Of a DNA stretch of 64,000 nucleotides, positions 34,445 to 46,163 are shown piece after piece. The number at the start of each line of letters is the position of its first letter. The stretch's first letter is position 1. A program made the position numbers and the translations under genes. Source of the DNA: Pratylenchus scribneri (lineage: Eukaryota > Nematoda > Chromadorea > Rhabditida > Pratylenchidae). Location: assembly GCA_030063045.1 (NCBI GenBank), contig JAQSEB010000138.1, positions 1,488,001 through 1,552,000 of the forward strand, read 5' to 3'. The notes beneath the pieces were generated by a model. The model worked only from the letters and a program-made list of their open reading frames with translations. It had not been told where the DNA came from and did not search any database.

Positions 34445-37439
34445 TTAAAAGCTGAGAAGTTTCTGTGGATTATAGCGCCATTCATCCTTGCCAAAATTTA
34501 CGTGAACTGATTCATTATTACGCAAAGAGACTGCCGGAAAAAGTTTAATATTTGCAAATTTTTCGGGCAAAACATGTGTATCTTAAAAATATAAATTTTC
34601 TTTAAAAAATATTTTTAATGTATTTTTACCCAATAATTTTCCATTGCTGCTGGAAAAACATTTTATGGACAAAGTGGAATTTGCCTCCAATTGAGTCATC
34701 AATCCAATTCCAACCACATCTCCGACTTTAAAATCCCCGCTGGTATTTTCGAATTCAATTCGTGCTCCATCAATGTCCATTCCTCCTTTGTTCCAAATTC
34801 CAATTGAATTCATTACATAACCAAGATCGTTTCCGTCCAACGGGAATCGGTCTTCACAAAATCCAATGCCTCCATACCTTTAAAAAAGAAAAAAATGGCA
34901 TTTCCATCACACTCTTTTGTCGCAACCAGTGTTGTAAAAACGTCCTCGTCTTTCGTCTCGTCCTCGTCTTCGTCCTCGTCTCGTCTTAAAAAAAAGACGA
35001 AAGGACGAGACGAGGGGGTAAAAAGGGCAAGACGAAAGGACGAGACGAGGGACGAGGGGGTAAAAAGGGCAAGACGAAAGGACGAGACGAGAGACGAGGG
35101 GGTAAAAAGGGCAAGACGAAAGGACGAGACGAGGGACGAGGGGGAAAAAGGTAGAGGACGAGAAGACGGACGAGAGGAAGAGAAAGAGAAAAAAAAAAGA
35201 AAGCAGCAGCCGTAGGCCCCTCATCCCTCCCTCATAAAATAAGCACTAAGCAGCGACCAGCGAGGAAAATTCAAGGAAGAAGGGAAAGGATATTATATTC
35301 CAATTCCAATTTCAACCTCAAATATTATCTTTCTCCGCTCCAGTCTATTTAGCAAATAAACTCCGGTTTTTATTTATGCATATTTTGCCAAGGCCTCACC
35401 CCAATACTAATGTAAAATCAATTTATATTCGATATATTTCCTTCAACGGTCCAGCCCTCCATTTTTCACCTTTATTTTTATTTCCATTTATCAATTTTTC
35501 CATTATTATTTTCTCAATAAAATCAACAAACCATTATTTTTCGAGGCAAAATTGAAATTTTCCACATTTTTCGAATAATTTCATAAATTAAGGTAAAAGA
35601 CGAAATGACGAGACGAGGGACGAGGGGGTAAAAAGGGCAAGACGAAAGGACGAGACGAGGGACGAGGGGGTAAAAAGGGCAAGACGAAAGGACGAGACGA
35701 GGGACGAGGGGGTAAAAAGGGCAAGACGAAAGGACGAGACGAGGGACGAGGGGGTAAAAAGGGCAGGACGAAAGGACGAGACGAGGGACGAGACTTTGAA
35801 ATTTTTACAACACTGGTCGCAACTACCTATTATTACTGAACCACAACTTAGCAGAAGCTAATTAACTTATAAGATAAATAAAAAAACATTTAATCTTCAA
35901 ATGTAGCTTTTTCAAGGGTTTTAATAAAAAATATATATGTTGCAGCCGATCTCGTTTTTTAGCCGATCTCCTTTTGGGTATGTTCTAGTTATCCTACAGA
36001 CTTGATCTATAGCTCATTCGATTCGTCAGGGTCGATTTTCTTTATAAGATTTCAATTTCAGAAAGATTTGACAAGTTTGAACCAGAGTTATAGCCAATTG
36101 AAATTTCGGGTTTTCAAACCGGTTTAACTAGGGTAGGGCTAGGCTAGGGCTAGGAAAAAGAATTAAAACTCTAAGTGGCCTAGGAACTGAGATATGGCCA
36201 TTAGTCACAAACTACAATGTCTGCCACTGTAATATTTCTGTCAGAAAAAAACGAGATCGGCTAGCCGAATTCGAAATCGGCTAAAAAACGGGATCGGCTG
36301 TAACATATATAAAAATGTCCAAATTATTGACAATAAAAACAAGTGTATAGAATTCCGCCCTTAAAAAGCCAAAATTCATATATTCAACATACTATTGAGT
36401 ATCTAACATATATGGGCCTATTATATTGCTCATTCAAATTGATTAATTAAAATAATTACTAAATTTTAATTATTAATTACCCAAAATAGATAATAAAGTA
36501 AAATATTGTTCGGCTATGCGGCGAAGAAAAAAAGTTTATTAATTTTAATTTACCATTTATCTGCTCCTATATTGAAAATGTATATTTCAAAATAGACAGA
36601 AATTGATGGTTTTTTGGCATTTTTATCAAATTTTGGAATTGGTAAAATGGCACGAACAGAATTTACTAAAAAAAAGTAAAATATTTTTATTGAATTAAAC
36701 TCGAATTACACATTTACCTTCTGGGCCGGAATGTTTCACTGCAAGTCCTTTGCGAAAAATGGCCAAATCCAATCCACAATCCTCGACATCCAATTTATTA
36801 TATTTCATTTGCTCAGATACGGCAAATTGATTTGCGTAATTTTCGTGCTGAAAATGAATAATTAATTTCAAAAAAAAATTAATAAAATTACAAAATTGAA
36901 TGCATTCCCTAAATATTAAAAATCAGGTACCTTGAAAAGGTGACTTAGATTTTCAATTTCCAGAGAATTTGTGGGGTTAACTCTGTTTTTTCATTGTTAT
37001 AAAGCCATAGGGTAAGTTCTTTCGGGAACAATATTTTTGAATCTATAGTTTTGACAGAAGCTAGGATAAAGAATCAAAAATTTTCTTTAAAAAAATTTTT
37101 TCCCCTATTTTGTTCAACTAACATTGCTGCTACTCACAGTCTTCCAAAAAATGAAAATTAGCAAAAAAATATTGCAAAAAAGAAGGAAAAGCAACAGACG
37201 CGAGGAATTTGGTGGAATGATAGCCTGTAAAATATATAAAGCATAAATCTATTGTATTTTTATAAAATATATTCAACCCAATATGCCTGCATTTTTCGGC
37301 GAGCTGCATTTCGAATTGCTGATCCAAATGTTGTGAAAGTAAAATGACTATTTTCGAAATTAGCCGGCATTGTTGTCACTGTTATTGATATCTCATCATC
37401 ATCCATTTCAATGTTATCTGTTGCCGATGGGTGGTCCAT
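34445..37439 (-). CDS. SPRY-domain protein with transmembrane N-terminus
   Basis: Six exons (37439-37278, 37224-37138, 36847-36718, 36665-36554, 34877-34630, 34581-34445) close to 291 aa. An acidic-to-basic start of about 55 aa leads to a strong membrane helix (LLLFLLFCNIFLLIFIFWK), then the family block LAVKHSGPE and a SPRY fold: YFEIYIFNIG, YGGIGFCEDRF, NSIGIWNKGG, GDVVGIGLM, NGKLLG, LFPAVSLRN and VNFG. SPRY domains bind short peptide or protein partners. The topology would be type II, with the SPRY domain outside the cell or in the lumen, which is unusual. The two relatives at 38486-40520 and 61152-63156 have an F-box-like segment instead of the helix. Intron 4 carries a hAT-like element and a second repeat. 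Confidence 0.85.
34927..35815. mobile_element. Non-autonomous hAT-like element with internal minisatellites
   Basis: Inverted ends CAGTGTTGTAAAAA and TTTTTACAACACTG are flanked on both sides by the identical 8-bp target duplication GTCGCAAC (34919-34926 and 35816-35823). Length 889 bp. Two arrays of a 42-bp unit (GACGAAAGGACGAGACGAGG, then GACGAGGGGGTAAAAAGGGC) flank a unique centre at about 35215-35595. No transposase frame is present; long open frames across the arrays are repeat artefacts. It lies in intron 4 of the SPRY gene. Confidence 0.93.
35932..36310. repeat. Inverted-end repeat, GTTGCAGCCGATC family, copy 1
   Basis: Ends ATATGTTGCAGCCGATCTCG and CGGGATCGGCTGTAACATAT are inverted. 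The interior holds AGCTCATTCGATTCGTCAGG and a run of TAGGGCTAGG words. A copy of the same length and orientation lies at 61635-62047 in the corresponding intron of a second SPRY gene. Confidence 0.85.
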
Positions 37440-38485
37440 CTATATTTATTTTACAGTATATTTAAAAATATTAAAAAATATTAATATTAATAAATTGGGA
37501 ATTTTTAATAAAAATATTTTATTTCTGGAGTAAAAGTGATAATATTAGAACTTCCTTACGAAGAATTAAAAAAATACAAATAGGTATTTTATTAGAATAT
37601 GCAATTTTTTAGATTTTTATATGCATATTTATACGAAGTATAAGGTTAAAAATTATATAATCACTCAGTTCCAGAATAAATGAGAAAAAGTAAAATTAAT
37701 TAACACTGTTTTTTAATTTAAATTTGAGGTGTTGCTATTTGTTTTTTTTAATTTTATTGGATTTCCTAATTTGTACAAATTAATTTATTAAATGTGCCAT
37801 TGATATAAATTATGAGTCAGTTTTTTAAATAACATATACACCTGCATAATTCCTTTCAGCAGAAGTTGGCCAATGAATATATAAACAAATCAGCAGAGCG
37901 GATGGAAAAAATTTGACAGCCGGGAGTGAACGGATTTTGTGAAATTAATAGGCCATTAGTTACAGAGTGACTGATCAAATTTCATTACATTTTATAAACC
38001 AAGCGATCAGAATTGAATTTATAAAAAAAAATTAACCTAGTTCTTTTCTAGTCCAATAACTGTTTTTTGTATCCATATAAACAAATGAAGTTAGATTTAA
38101 AAATTGGTATTTAAATTCTTCTACCAATTTCTGAATTTTGATCGTCATAAGCTCATAAGGAATATACTCTCAGGATTTATTAGAATATGACAGAATCGGT
38201 TTTTCGAATGTGCCGGTTTTATTAATGAAAATTTAATCTGGGACAAATTCTAACTCCTCAATTAAATGCTTTGCCAACTTCAATGAAAAAAATTATTGGG
38301 TATAATATAAATTAATAAAAAAAAATTTAAATTAGAATTAAAATATTTTAATTATTAAAATTATCAAAAAAAATGAAAATATTTAAATAGAATAATAAAA
38401 TGAATGAAAAAAGTATCAAAAAATGAGAAGGTTCATTTACATTTCGTTTCCCAATATTTCCCAAATTTTCTCAAATATTTTGTTT
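37440..38485. other. Spacer between two minus-strand SPRY genes
   Basis: No exon with support. It holds the promoter side of the SPRY gene that starts at 37439 and the 3' side of the one that ends at 38486. The sequence is A/T rich without an obvious repeat. Confidence 0.5.
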
Positions 38486-40520
38486 TTATAAAATATTTGC
38501 AAAATCTTTGTATCGCCATTCATTTTTATTCATGAAATTTGCGTGGATTTCATCGCCCCCATTGCGCATTGTGATTGCAGGAAAAAGTGGACGGTTAGCA
38601 AAATTTGATGGCAATGATCCTTTCCCTAAAAATTAGTAATTTTATGTCTAACTATAATTTGGATAGTATTTAAAGTGTAGAAAAAAACATTTAAATGTCG
38701 AAAAGAGTATTGAAAATGTCGTAAAGTTTATAACGGTTTAATTGTTTTTCTAAGACCCCCAAACCATATTCCCAATCGATAGATCTCATCAAGACGCGCC
38801 GATTGGTATATATTTTGTCGTGGTTGGATCAAAAATTAAGGGTTTTAAACCACTTGAACCGTTCAAGGGGTTTTGGTTCAAAACCAATTAAACCATGACA
38901 TATTATATATCATTCGATGCGTCTTGACGAGCTCTATCCAATGGTATATGGTTTGTGAATTTTGGACAAACCATTGAACCGTTATAAACTTTTCGCAATT
39001 TTCATACTCTTTTCGACATTTTTAAATATTTCCCATTATAATTTCGTTTCATTTTTTTTCTTTAAACATTAATTTTTTCAAAATTTATTTGGAAAAAAAT
39101 TTACGTACCAGTTAGCTTCCCATTCCAAGTGGAAAAAACAACCAATTGTGAATGTATGTCTTGGATAATGCCAATACCTATCACATTCTTTGGATTAAAA
39201 TATCCATATTCATTTCCGTATGTGATGAAGTATCCATGAATAGGCGGCTCTCTTTTGCCACCAATTCCAACAGAGTTTTCCATTTGTGCGAGTCCTTTTT
39301 CTTGTAATGCAAAAAGTTTGTCACAAAACCCGATGTTAATGCTCCAAGACCTGAAAATTGTAAAAGAATTTAGCGCTCTTGATAATAATCTATTAATTTT
39401 GTCATTCATATTTTTTCGTATTTATTCGTAATGGCAATCGTAAAGAATCAGGCCACTAAAAAATTTTTTTTAAAATACATTTTATAGATTGATGCTGAAT
39501 TCGAATCTGTCATCCTTTCCATCATATCTAGCCATCTTGGCAAAAATGCCGACCTTTACCAAAAAAAATGTAAAGGAGGGACCAAGGGAATTTTTGGTGA
39601 AATTTTTTGCATAGTCATATTATAGCTCAATCGACGCAGTTCGGCAAACTAAATCGAATGAGAATTTATAGGGTAATATTGAGTTTTAGGTAAATTATAA
39701 GTCAAGAAATCTAAAAACAAGATAAATAATACTTTTGGTCATAACTATCCAATATTCCTTATAAAAATGTTACCATTCGATTTAATTCGTCGACCTGTGT
39801 TATTGTGCTATACTATGGCTATAAAAAAATTCAACAAAAATGCCCTTGGTCCCGCCTTTACATTTTTTGGTAAAAGTCGGCATCCTACTAATAAGATGGC
39901 TAGATATGATGGAAAGGATGGCAGATTTGAATTCAGCATCAATTTTTTTTACCCTATTAAATGTGTTTTTAAAAAAATTTTTTGTGACCGAATTCTTTAC
40001 GGTTGCCTTCTTAATTATAATTCTACAAGTAATTAGATGAATAGCAATGTAATATACTACCAATAAGATGTGTTGATTATTCGCACTTCATAATAGAAAG
40101 TAATTATTGGATTTTTGATAGCCAAATTGATTTTTGGAATTGCCAAAAGAGCGCGTACGCAATTCCATCCTAAAAAAATAATGGAATTTTGAATAGTGCA
40201 TTAAATTTTATATTCAAATTTCTTCACTCTACCAATTGGTCCAGAATGCTTCACAACGAGTCCAGCTTCAGAAATGCTTAATTTTGGACCACAATCTGCT
40301 TCATTCCATTTATTTCCCTTCAATGTCTAAATAAATTTATTATTTGTATTTCCTATAGAAAATATGCAACCTCTTTCAAGCCTTTTATGCTTTTTCCAAT
40401 ATTTCGGGCCAATATGCCATTTGGCATTTTGGCGAGAAGAGCAAAACCATTTTCCAGTGGCAATGACCCAAACAACTCAAACAGTAATTCTGTAGGCAAT
40501 AATCGATATTGATACTCCAT
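38486..40520 (-). CDS. F-box-like plus SPRY-domain protein
   Basis: Five exons (40520-40371, 40326-40233, 40169-40061, 39350-39109, 38625-38486) close to 244 aa. The N-terminus (LLPTELLFELFGSLPLENGF, then ALLAKMPNG) looks like an F-box. The family block LVVKHSGP and the SPRY strands follow: YYEVRIIN, INIGFCDKLF, NSVGIGG, NVIGIGIIQ, NGKLTG, LFPAITMRN, ANFM. An F-box with SPRY would place it as a substrate receptor of an SCF-type ubiquitin ligase, with SPRY choosing the partner. Intron 3 carries a hAT-like element (39433-40007) and intron 4 a foldback element, so two of the four introns are enlarged by insertions. Confidence 0.85.
38682..39040. repeat. Foldback element, GTCGAAAAGAGTATTGAAAA arms
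   Basis: Left arm ATGTCGAAAAGAGTATTGAA then TTTATAACGGTTTAA; right arm AACCGTTATAAACTTTTCGC then TACTCTTTTCGACAT. The core holds TCAAGACGCGCCGATTGG and CATTCGATGCGTCTTGACGA. It is the same subfamily as 62358-62710 and lies in the last intron of the F-box/SPRY gene. Confidence 0.75.
39433..40007. mobile_element. hAT-like foldback element, GGCAATCGTAAAGAATC ends, copy 1
   Basis: The left end GGCAATCGTAAAGAATC and right end GAATTCTTTACGGTTGCC are the tips of inverted arms about 180 bp long (GATGCTGAATTCGAATCTG against AGATTTGAATTCAGCATC). Flanks TTCGTAAT and TTCTTAAT are an 8-bp target duplication with one mismatch. It is 575 bp, with no coding capacity. A second copy with a perfect duplication lies at 63307-63891. 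Inserted in intron 3 of the F-box/SPRY gene. Confidence 0.85.
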
Positions 40521-41484
40521 GATAATGATAATAAATTTTTGACAAATTATTTATTTTTTCTAAAATCAAAAATTTAATAAATATTTGTTAAATTGAATGT
40601 AATGGGAAATATATTGGATAGAGCAAAAATGGAATCATTTCATGGAAGAAAAGGACTCTCCCCAAATTATGTGTAGAAAATAGACATCATCAACCGACAT
40701 TTCTCAGATTTAAAAACAAATACTAATTAGTTCCCAAATGAGATGATGAAATTTAAAAAAAAAAATTACTAAAAAAAAATTACGAAATTGAATTGTAAAA
40801 ACCACTGTTATAGGCTTCAATTAATGAATTACAATTACGAATAATACAAGCTCGGTCCCCGGCATATTAAAAAAAATATAAAAAATGAATACGTAATTAA
40901 TTAATAATAATAATCAAGATGCTTTATTTAATGATTTATATTTTATAATTCTTAATATTTTGTATTTTATTTATTCTTTTTTCCTCTACAACCATCACAA
41001 ATTTAACCAAATTCTCATATTGTCAAGTTGACGTTATTAAATATTTTTATTATGTCATGAACCATAGAGTGGATGATGAATGTCGATGGATTTAAATTTT
41101 AATATTCATTTTAATAAATATATTTATTTGTCACGGTTAAAATAGTTTATTCTTTGTTTTTAATCTGGGGACAGAATTTATAACATTTTTAATCATTCAT
41201 TCATTCATAAAATGTCAATATAAATATTTCCGGACAAATCAGAATTTTCCCATGAATTTTATTGCCAATAATAAAATTGAATTCATTGTCATTATTTGAT
41301 TAGCTTTAAGGAAAAACCAAAACACCAATAAAAAATTAAAATTGACTCAACTTCAAATTGGTACTTGAAGTAATTTTCTAAATATAAAGTAATCAAATTG
41401 AAAGCATAAAATCACATTTCATTCCATTTTCGCTTTAAATTCAAACAATCCCAGATATAATAATTAATTCAAAAAAACCCAAAA
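40521..41484. other. Divergent intergenic region
   Basis: The F-box/SPRY gene starts leftwards at 40520 and the GH25-like gene rightwards at 41485, so this 1-kb stretch holds both promoters. I see no gene or clear repeat in it. Confidence 0.55.
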
Positions 41485-43764
41485 ATGTCTCCAAAAACTA
41501 AAAATCTATGTTGGTATGAAATATTCTTCATCTTCTTTCAACTAATTGCCCTAATAGAAGAATGTATGTTTAATAAAAATTAATAAATATAGGGATTAAT
41601 AATATTTTGATAGGGATAAATTCTAAAAGAAAAAGTTCCATAAAGGTTTTACTTTGTTAATTTAGGATATTAAGCTCATATTTTACCTTATTTTATTGAT
41701 ATTTGGCCATTTTGGCAGGGCTAAACCAATATTGATAAATTAAACCTTACCTGCTGGAACTGGAATTAATTAAATTAGAAAAAATTGAAGTCTGAAAAGT
41801 CATTTTGGTTATCAATCACTTTTCAATAAATTAGGATTTTATTTATCTGTACATAATAAAATTAGAAGCAAAATTTTTTTTCAAATATTGCTATTCTTGT
41901 AGCCAATGCGGCCACTTGTCCCCCAACTGACCCGACTGGCATCGTTGGGGTCAATGTTCATCCTGGCTCGGGCAATTGTCAAGCACCATGTAATTCAACT
42001 TCATGCAGTGGATTCAATTGGTCAGCAGTGAAAAATGCCGGATTCCAATATGTGCTCTATGCCAATACAGTTGGACAGCAAAGGGTTTGTTTTTTTATGA
42101 ATAATAAAAAATTAATTAATAGACCTTCAATTTATTATTTTCTGATTCCTCCCTAGAGCATTAATCTATTGTTCAGTTGATTTTGTGTCAATTCTTTGTT
42201 AAATCAATTTTCCTTAATTTGACTAAAATAATATTAAATTGATTTTTTTCCACGTTTTTTCAAATTGTTCTGATTTAATTAAAATTGGCCTTTGCACTCA
42301 TAAATAAACAATTTTACTAATAACCATTTTTAATTAAATATAATCAAACCAATCGATTTAAAAAAATTTTCTAAATATAAATTTTGGTTTTTCGAAATCA
42401 AAATCAATTTAAAATTAAAATCAACTGATTAAAATATATAATATAAGGTACTTATGTATTTTATCTGTTACCAATTACCATCCAAAATAAATTTTTTTGA
42501 AAAAAAATTCTTTTTCATTTAAATTTTATGAAAAATACAATTTTATGGAAAAATTTAGGATATTTTTGATGCAAAAAAAATTTGTTAACAGATAAAATAC
42601 ATAATAAATTTTATTGCAATTTTAATTTAAATCCAAGGGTTTTTTGGAAGAATTGCAAAATATTAAAAATGCTGGCTTAATTCTCTCTGCTCAACATGAA
42701 GCAAATCCCTCGGCATCGGCTGGCGATGCACAAGCCACTTATTTTGTCCAAAATGGCGGTGCCTGGGTGAACGATAGATTGACAATGCCAGGCACTTTGC
42801 ACATGCAATTCACAACAATTAGCACTCGAAATTGTTTGACCAATTTTGATGCAACCGAATGTTGCTATGGCCTAAACCCTACACAATTGCAACAATGGAT
42901 GAGCGCATTTGCATCAACATATTTGACATTGACGGTATAGATCAGCAGATATTGTTTGAGAAATCCTGAGGCTGAGACCGATTCGAGATTTAAACGGTCC
43001 CGAATCAAATTACGATTGACAATATTTTGAAATTTTCCGAATTAATATTTATTCTCTTCAGAAATTTTATAAATCAAGTCTGGACCTTATTAACCGCATT
43101 GATATTTGCGGTATTGGTAAAAGCTAAAAGGTCATTTTTTTTTGCATTTTAGTTACCATTTTCCGTGTGATTTTGAGTAATTTTTGGTGTGAAATTTTTC
43201 ATTATTAGGATTATTTTAATTTAAAAATCAAAAAAAATACCAAAAATAAGAAAGTTTTGCCTCGGGATTTTTTGTGCAATTTTAATTTTTCCCAACAGTC
43301 AATTTATAAAGGAATTTTTTTCATTTGTAACTATTTTATTTTAGAAATCCAAAATATAATTTTGGAATTTACGGTTTCCGGATTTTCGGTAATTCCGAAC
43401 AGAAAAACAAGGATTTTTATATTTTCTCAAATTAATTAGTTAACGAAATTTTTTTTGAAAACTCGAATATCTCAAATTGAAGGGACGGAATGTGATCCTC
43501 TCCACGGACTATCCTTTCTGGCAAATGTGCACGGGAATGTGGAATGGATTGGCCACAAACCCGCTGGTCATTGCCAATGCCGACGATCCAAATTGTGGAA
43601 CGGCCCAAAATCCCACTTGCCCAATGTTCGATTTGCCCTGGTCCAACTACACATTTTGGCTGAACAAAAGAGGCCCTGTGAGTGGGGTTGCATCAACGGA
43701 TGTGTTCCAGGATAAATATTCGGGAACAATGTGCCAGTTGAGCAATTTTGCAAAGGGAATTTAA
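41485..43764 (+). CDS. Secreted GH25 lysozyme-like protein, probably catalytically dead
   Basis: Four exons (41485-41563, 41903-42084, 42638-42934, 43483-43764) close to 279 aa. A signal peptide (YEIFFIFFQLIALIEE) precedes a Chalaropsis-type GH25 fold: FNWSAVKNAGFQYVLYA, ATYFVQNGGAWVNDRLTMPG, LQQWMSAFASTYLTLTGRNV, NPLVIANADDPNCG and STDVFQDKYSGT. Active members cut the peptidoglycan sugar backbone and need Asp in the first strand (GFD) and the Asp and Glu of an LDLE motif. Here those places read GVNV (Asn44) and LHMQ (His142, Gln144), so hydrolysis is unlikely. Extra cysteines (CNSTSC, ECCYG) suggest a remodelled secreted protein. The subfamily is mostly bacterial and fungal, so horizontal origin is likely, but the gene has nematode introns. 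Confidence 0.85.
42445..42605. repeat. Small inverted-repeat element
   Basis: GGTACTTATGTATTTTATCT with GTTA on the left and TAACAGATAAAATACATAAT on the right form inverted ends around about 110 bp. The outer GGTACTTATGT matches the ends of 60594-61094. It lies in intron 2 of the GH25-like gene. Confidence 0.6.
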
Positions 43765-44193
43765 ATGAATATACACAAATAAATTAACGTGAATCGGTCT
43801 AAATCGAATAAAAATTGCAATAATATTAATTAATTAATTAAATAACTATTTTAACTATTGATAAAATCTTTTTATAGAAATGTAAATATTTAATAATTTG
43901 GGTGAACTAAATCATTTAGGAAATTGATCAATGTCACTGGAGAAAATATTTAATTAAAAGATTAAAAAATGTTTGCTTTATTAAATTTTTATTAGATAAT
44001 CTATTGATGTGTTGAAATATTTATTAATTATTTTCATTTATTTATTAAATATTCTCACAATCAATTAACAATATTGAATTAAATATCAATAAAAAGGGCT
44101 CATTTATTGCTTATTTTATTGGAATTATAAATTGTCTTTCTGTTCATCAGTCGGTTCATCTTCTTCGGCGATTTTTCGCTTCATCATTGGGCT
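43765..44193. other. Convergent 3' region
   Basis: It lies between the stop of the GH25-like gene and the coiled-coil gene, which converge. Part of it (about 44010-44135, TCAATAAAAAGGGCTCATTT) recurs imperfectly at 45305-45440. A frame reading KRKIAEEDEPTDEQ on the minus strand at about 44150-44190 may be a last exon of the coiled-coil gene, but its phase does not fit. Confidence 0.45.
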
Positions 44194-44939
44194 TTAATAT
44201 CCACTTTCTTTAAGTTTATATGAATATTGCCGAAAATATATAACCAATAAATTAAGAAAAATACCTGCAGCTGCCATTGCTTGTTTTTTGTCCAATGCTT
44301 TTTGTTTGTTTATCTTTCGCATTTTTCGACCATCTTCCATGTCCTTTTGCATTTGTTCCTCCACTTGTTTAGATAATTTTCCTTCATATTCTTGAAGGAT
44401 TTTGGCCAATTCTTCATTCTTTCTGGCAATTTCTTCTGCAAGTTCCCGACGCAATCTGGTCAATTCTTTAGCAAGTTCCCGACGGATTTTTGCGATTTCT
44501 TCTTTGACAACATCCAATTCCAATATCTTTTTTGCCTTAATATAAAATTTTATTTTCCCATTAACAATTTTTTAATCTTAATTCTGATAAATTAATTCCC
44601 ATTTTAAGCTATATTTACACAAATGGATCTCCGGTCGGAGTCAAAAGGAATCGGTCATATAAAATTTTTCCCATCGTTGGAAAATTTTTAAACTGATACT
44701 TATCCTATGTCGAAAAATGTCCTATATTTTTTAGTATAAAAATTATTATTTTAGACAAATAGAGAAAAAAATTTTGAACGTACAGCTTCCACGAATGCGA
44801 AAATTTCCTCAACAAGCACATTGCCAATAATTTGGATTTTGGAATTTATTTGTTGCGATGAATTTTTGGATTTCAATGAACTTATTATTTTTATTTTTTG
44901 TGGTAAATAAATAAAAGGGATGAGAAATTTCTTACCCAA
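44194..44939 (-). CDS. Charged coiled-coil protein
   Basis: Exon 1 (44939-44784) starts MGKKFLIPFIYL and ends FVEA. Exon 2 begins at 44535 in the same phase and runs through a long Glu/Lys/Arg-rich helix (EEIAKIRRELAKELTRLRRE, then LAEEIARKNEELAKIL) with heptad spacing, about 90 aa, then a basic KMRKINKQKALDKK. No signal peptide or catalytic motif is seen. The 3' end is uncertain: without further splicing the frame stops at 44194, but a donor at 44264 suggests one more exon. Function is unknown; coiled coils of this sort usually mediate dimerisation. It is divergent from the astacin gene. Confidence 0.55.
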
Positions 44940-46163
44940 GGTTTTTACTTTAGCTACATTTACATTTCCCGCAGGATAAATTCGATGTGAGGCAAAAATT
45001 TGACGCTCATCGCTTTTTGGGTTTCCCGCGGGAAATGTTGGTTTCCCAAAGAAAAAAAGAGTAAAAAGAGAATGGCACGAATATTCTCCTATTTATAAAT
45101 ATAGAATAAGGGCGAAATTAAAAATCCATTCCATTTAGATAGAGTTCAATTTTTGTCATTGTTGAATCCAGAATCTACTTTCCAGGACAGGACAGTTGTC
45201 GGAAGAAGCCACATTAAAATCAAAAACATCACGAATAAAAATTCTAAGTCTTAATTAAAAAATTAAAAGAAATTTGGTTTACCAAATTTTCATTAATAAG
45301 TAATCTGTTGACTTTTAAAATTTTTTGAATTATTTTCATTTATTTATTTATTAGATATTCTCAGCAACAATAATGAATTAATGAATTAAATGCCAATAAA
45401 AAGGGTTCAATTATTGCTTATTTTATTGGAATTTCAACATCTCTGGGGGCTTGATATCGATAATTTGAAAATTAAACCGAATATTGTACAGTAGAAATTT
45501 ATTAATGATAAATGATATTACTTAATTTCAATTTACAATTTAACAAAAATATATTTAAAATTAATAATCTTTTCAATCCGTCGTCGTTTTTAAATAAATG
45601 ATGATGACTGAATGATTAATCATTCATTCATCAAACAGATATGGGTCATCATTAAAAATTTGTTCAAATTAAAATTAAATTTCCCCCATTCATTATATTA
45701 TTATATATATTAGATAAATTGCTTCAAAAAATTCATTTTCATTTAATATTTTAAAATAGTCAAAAAATTCGCACATCCAGCCAAATTTAAACTCCGGGGA
45801 ATTAATTTTATTGGTATTTGTTAAGTTTACATCCGCTTTTTGGGTTACCTTGGAAAAAGTGAAGGGTGCCCCCTTTGGTGTTAGGGTTAGGGTTTGGGTT
45901 TAGGATACATTTGAGATGATTTTTACACATCCTAATCCAATACCTAACATAACCCTGAATGACCCCAACCCTAAACATGATAACCCATGGGGGGGGGGGG
46001 GACCAAGCACTTTTCAAAAAGCGGATATAAACTTAACAAGTACCATTTTATTAAAATGAGTAAATCAAATCAATTATAATAATTGGTTTTGGGTTTTTCT
46101 TCGAAAAAAAATTTTATTTGGTTGCACAGATTTTTTATAGTAATAGTTTTTCAGCCAAATTAA
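44940..46163. other. Divergent promoter region with one mobile element
   Basis: The coiled-coil gene runs left from 44939 and the astacin gene right from 46164. Apart from the element at 45813-46044 and the duplicated stretch near 45305-45440, no feature is supported. Confidence 0.5.
45813..46044. mobile_element. Non-autonomous hAT-like MITE, GGTATTTGTTAAGTTTA ends
   Basis: Inverted ends GGTATTTGTTAAGTTTACAT with CCGCTTTTTG and CAAAAAGCGG with ATATAAACTTAACAAGTACC. Perfect 8-bp target duplication ATTTTATT at 45805-45812 and 46045-46052. Length 232 bp. The centre has GTTAGGGTTAGGGTTTGGG and a 12-base G run. It has no coding capacity. Confidence 0.92.

Noticed and set aside
34895..35224. Open frames of about 105 codons on both strands
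   Set aside because: They run through the 42-bp minisatellite inside the hAT-like element; the repeat period is a multiple of three, so no stop can arise. No start context, signal or splice support.
39767..40063. Three overlapping frames on both strands
   Set aside because: All lie in the inverted arm of the hAT-like element.
45881..45910. TTAGGG-like words as a telomere or internal telomeric array
   Set aside because: Only a few irregular units, inside a MITE with target duplications. Nematode telomeres are usually TTAGGC. The same goes for the CCCTA words near 57320, 36130 and 61830.
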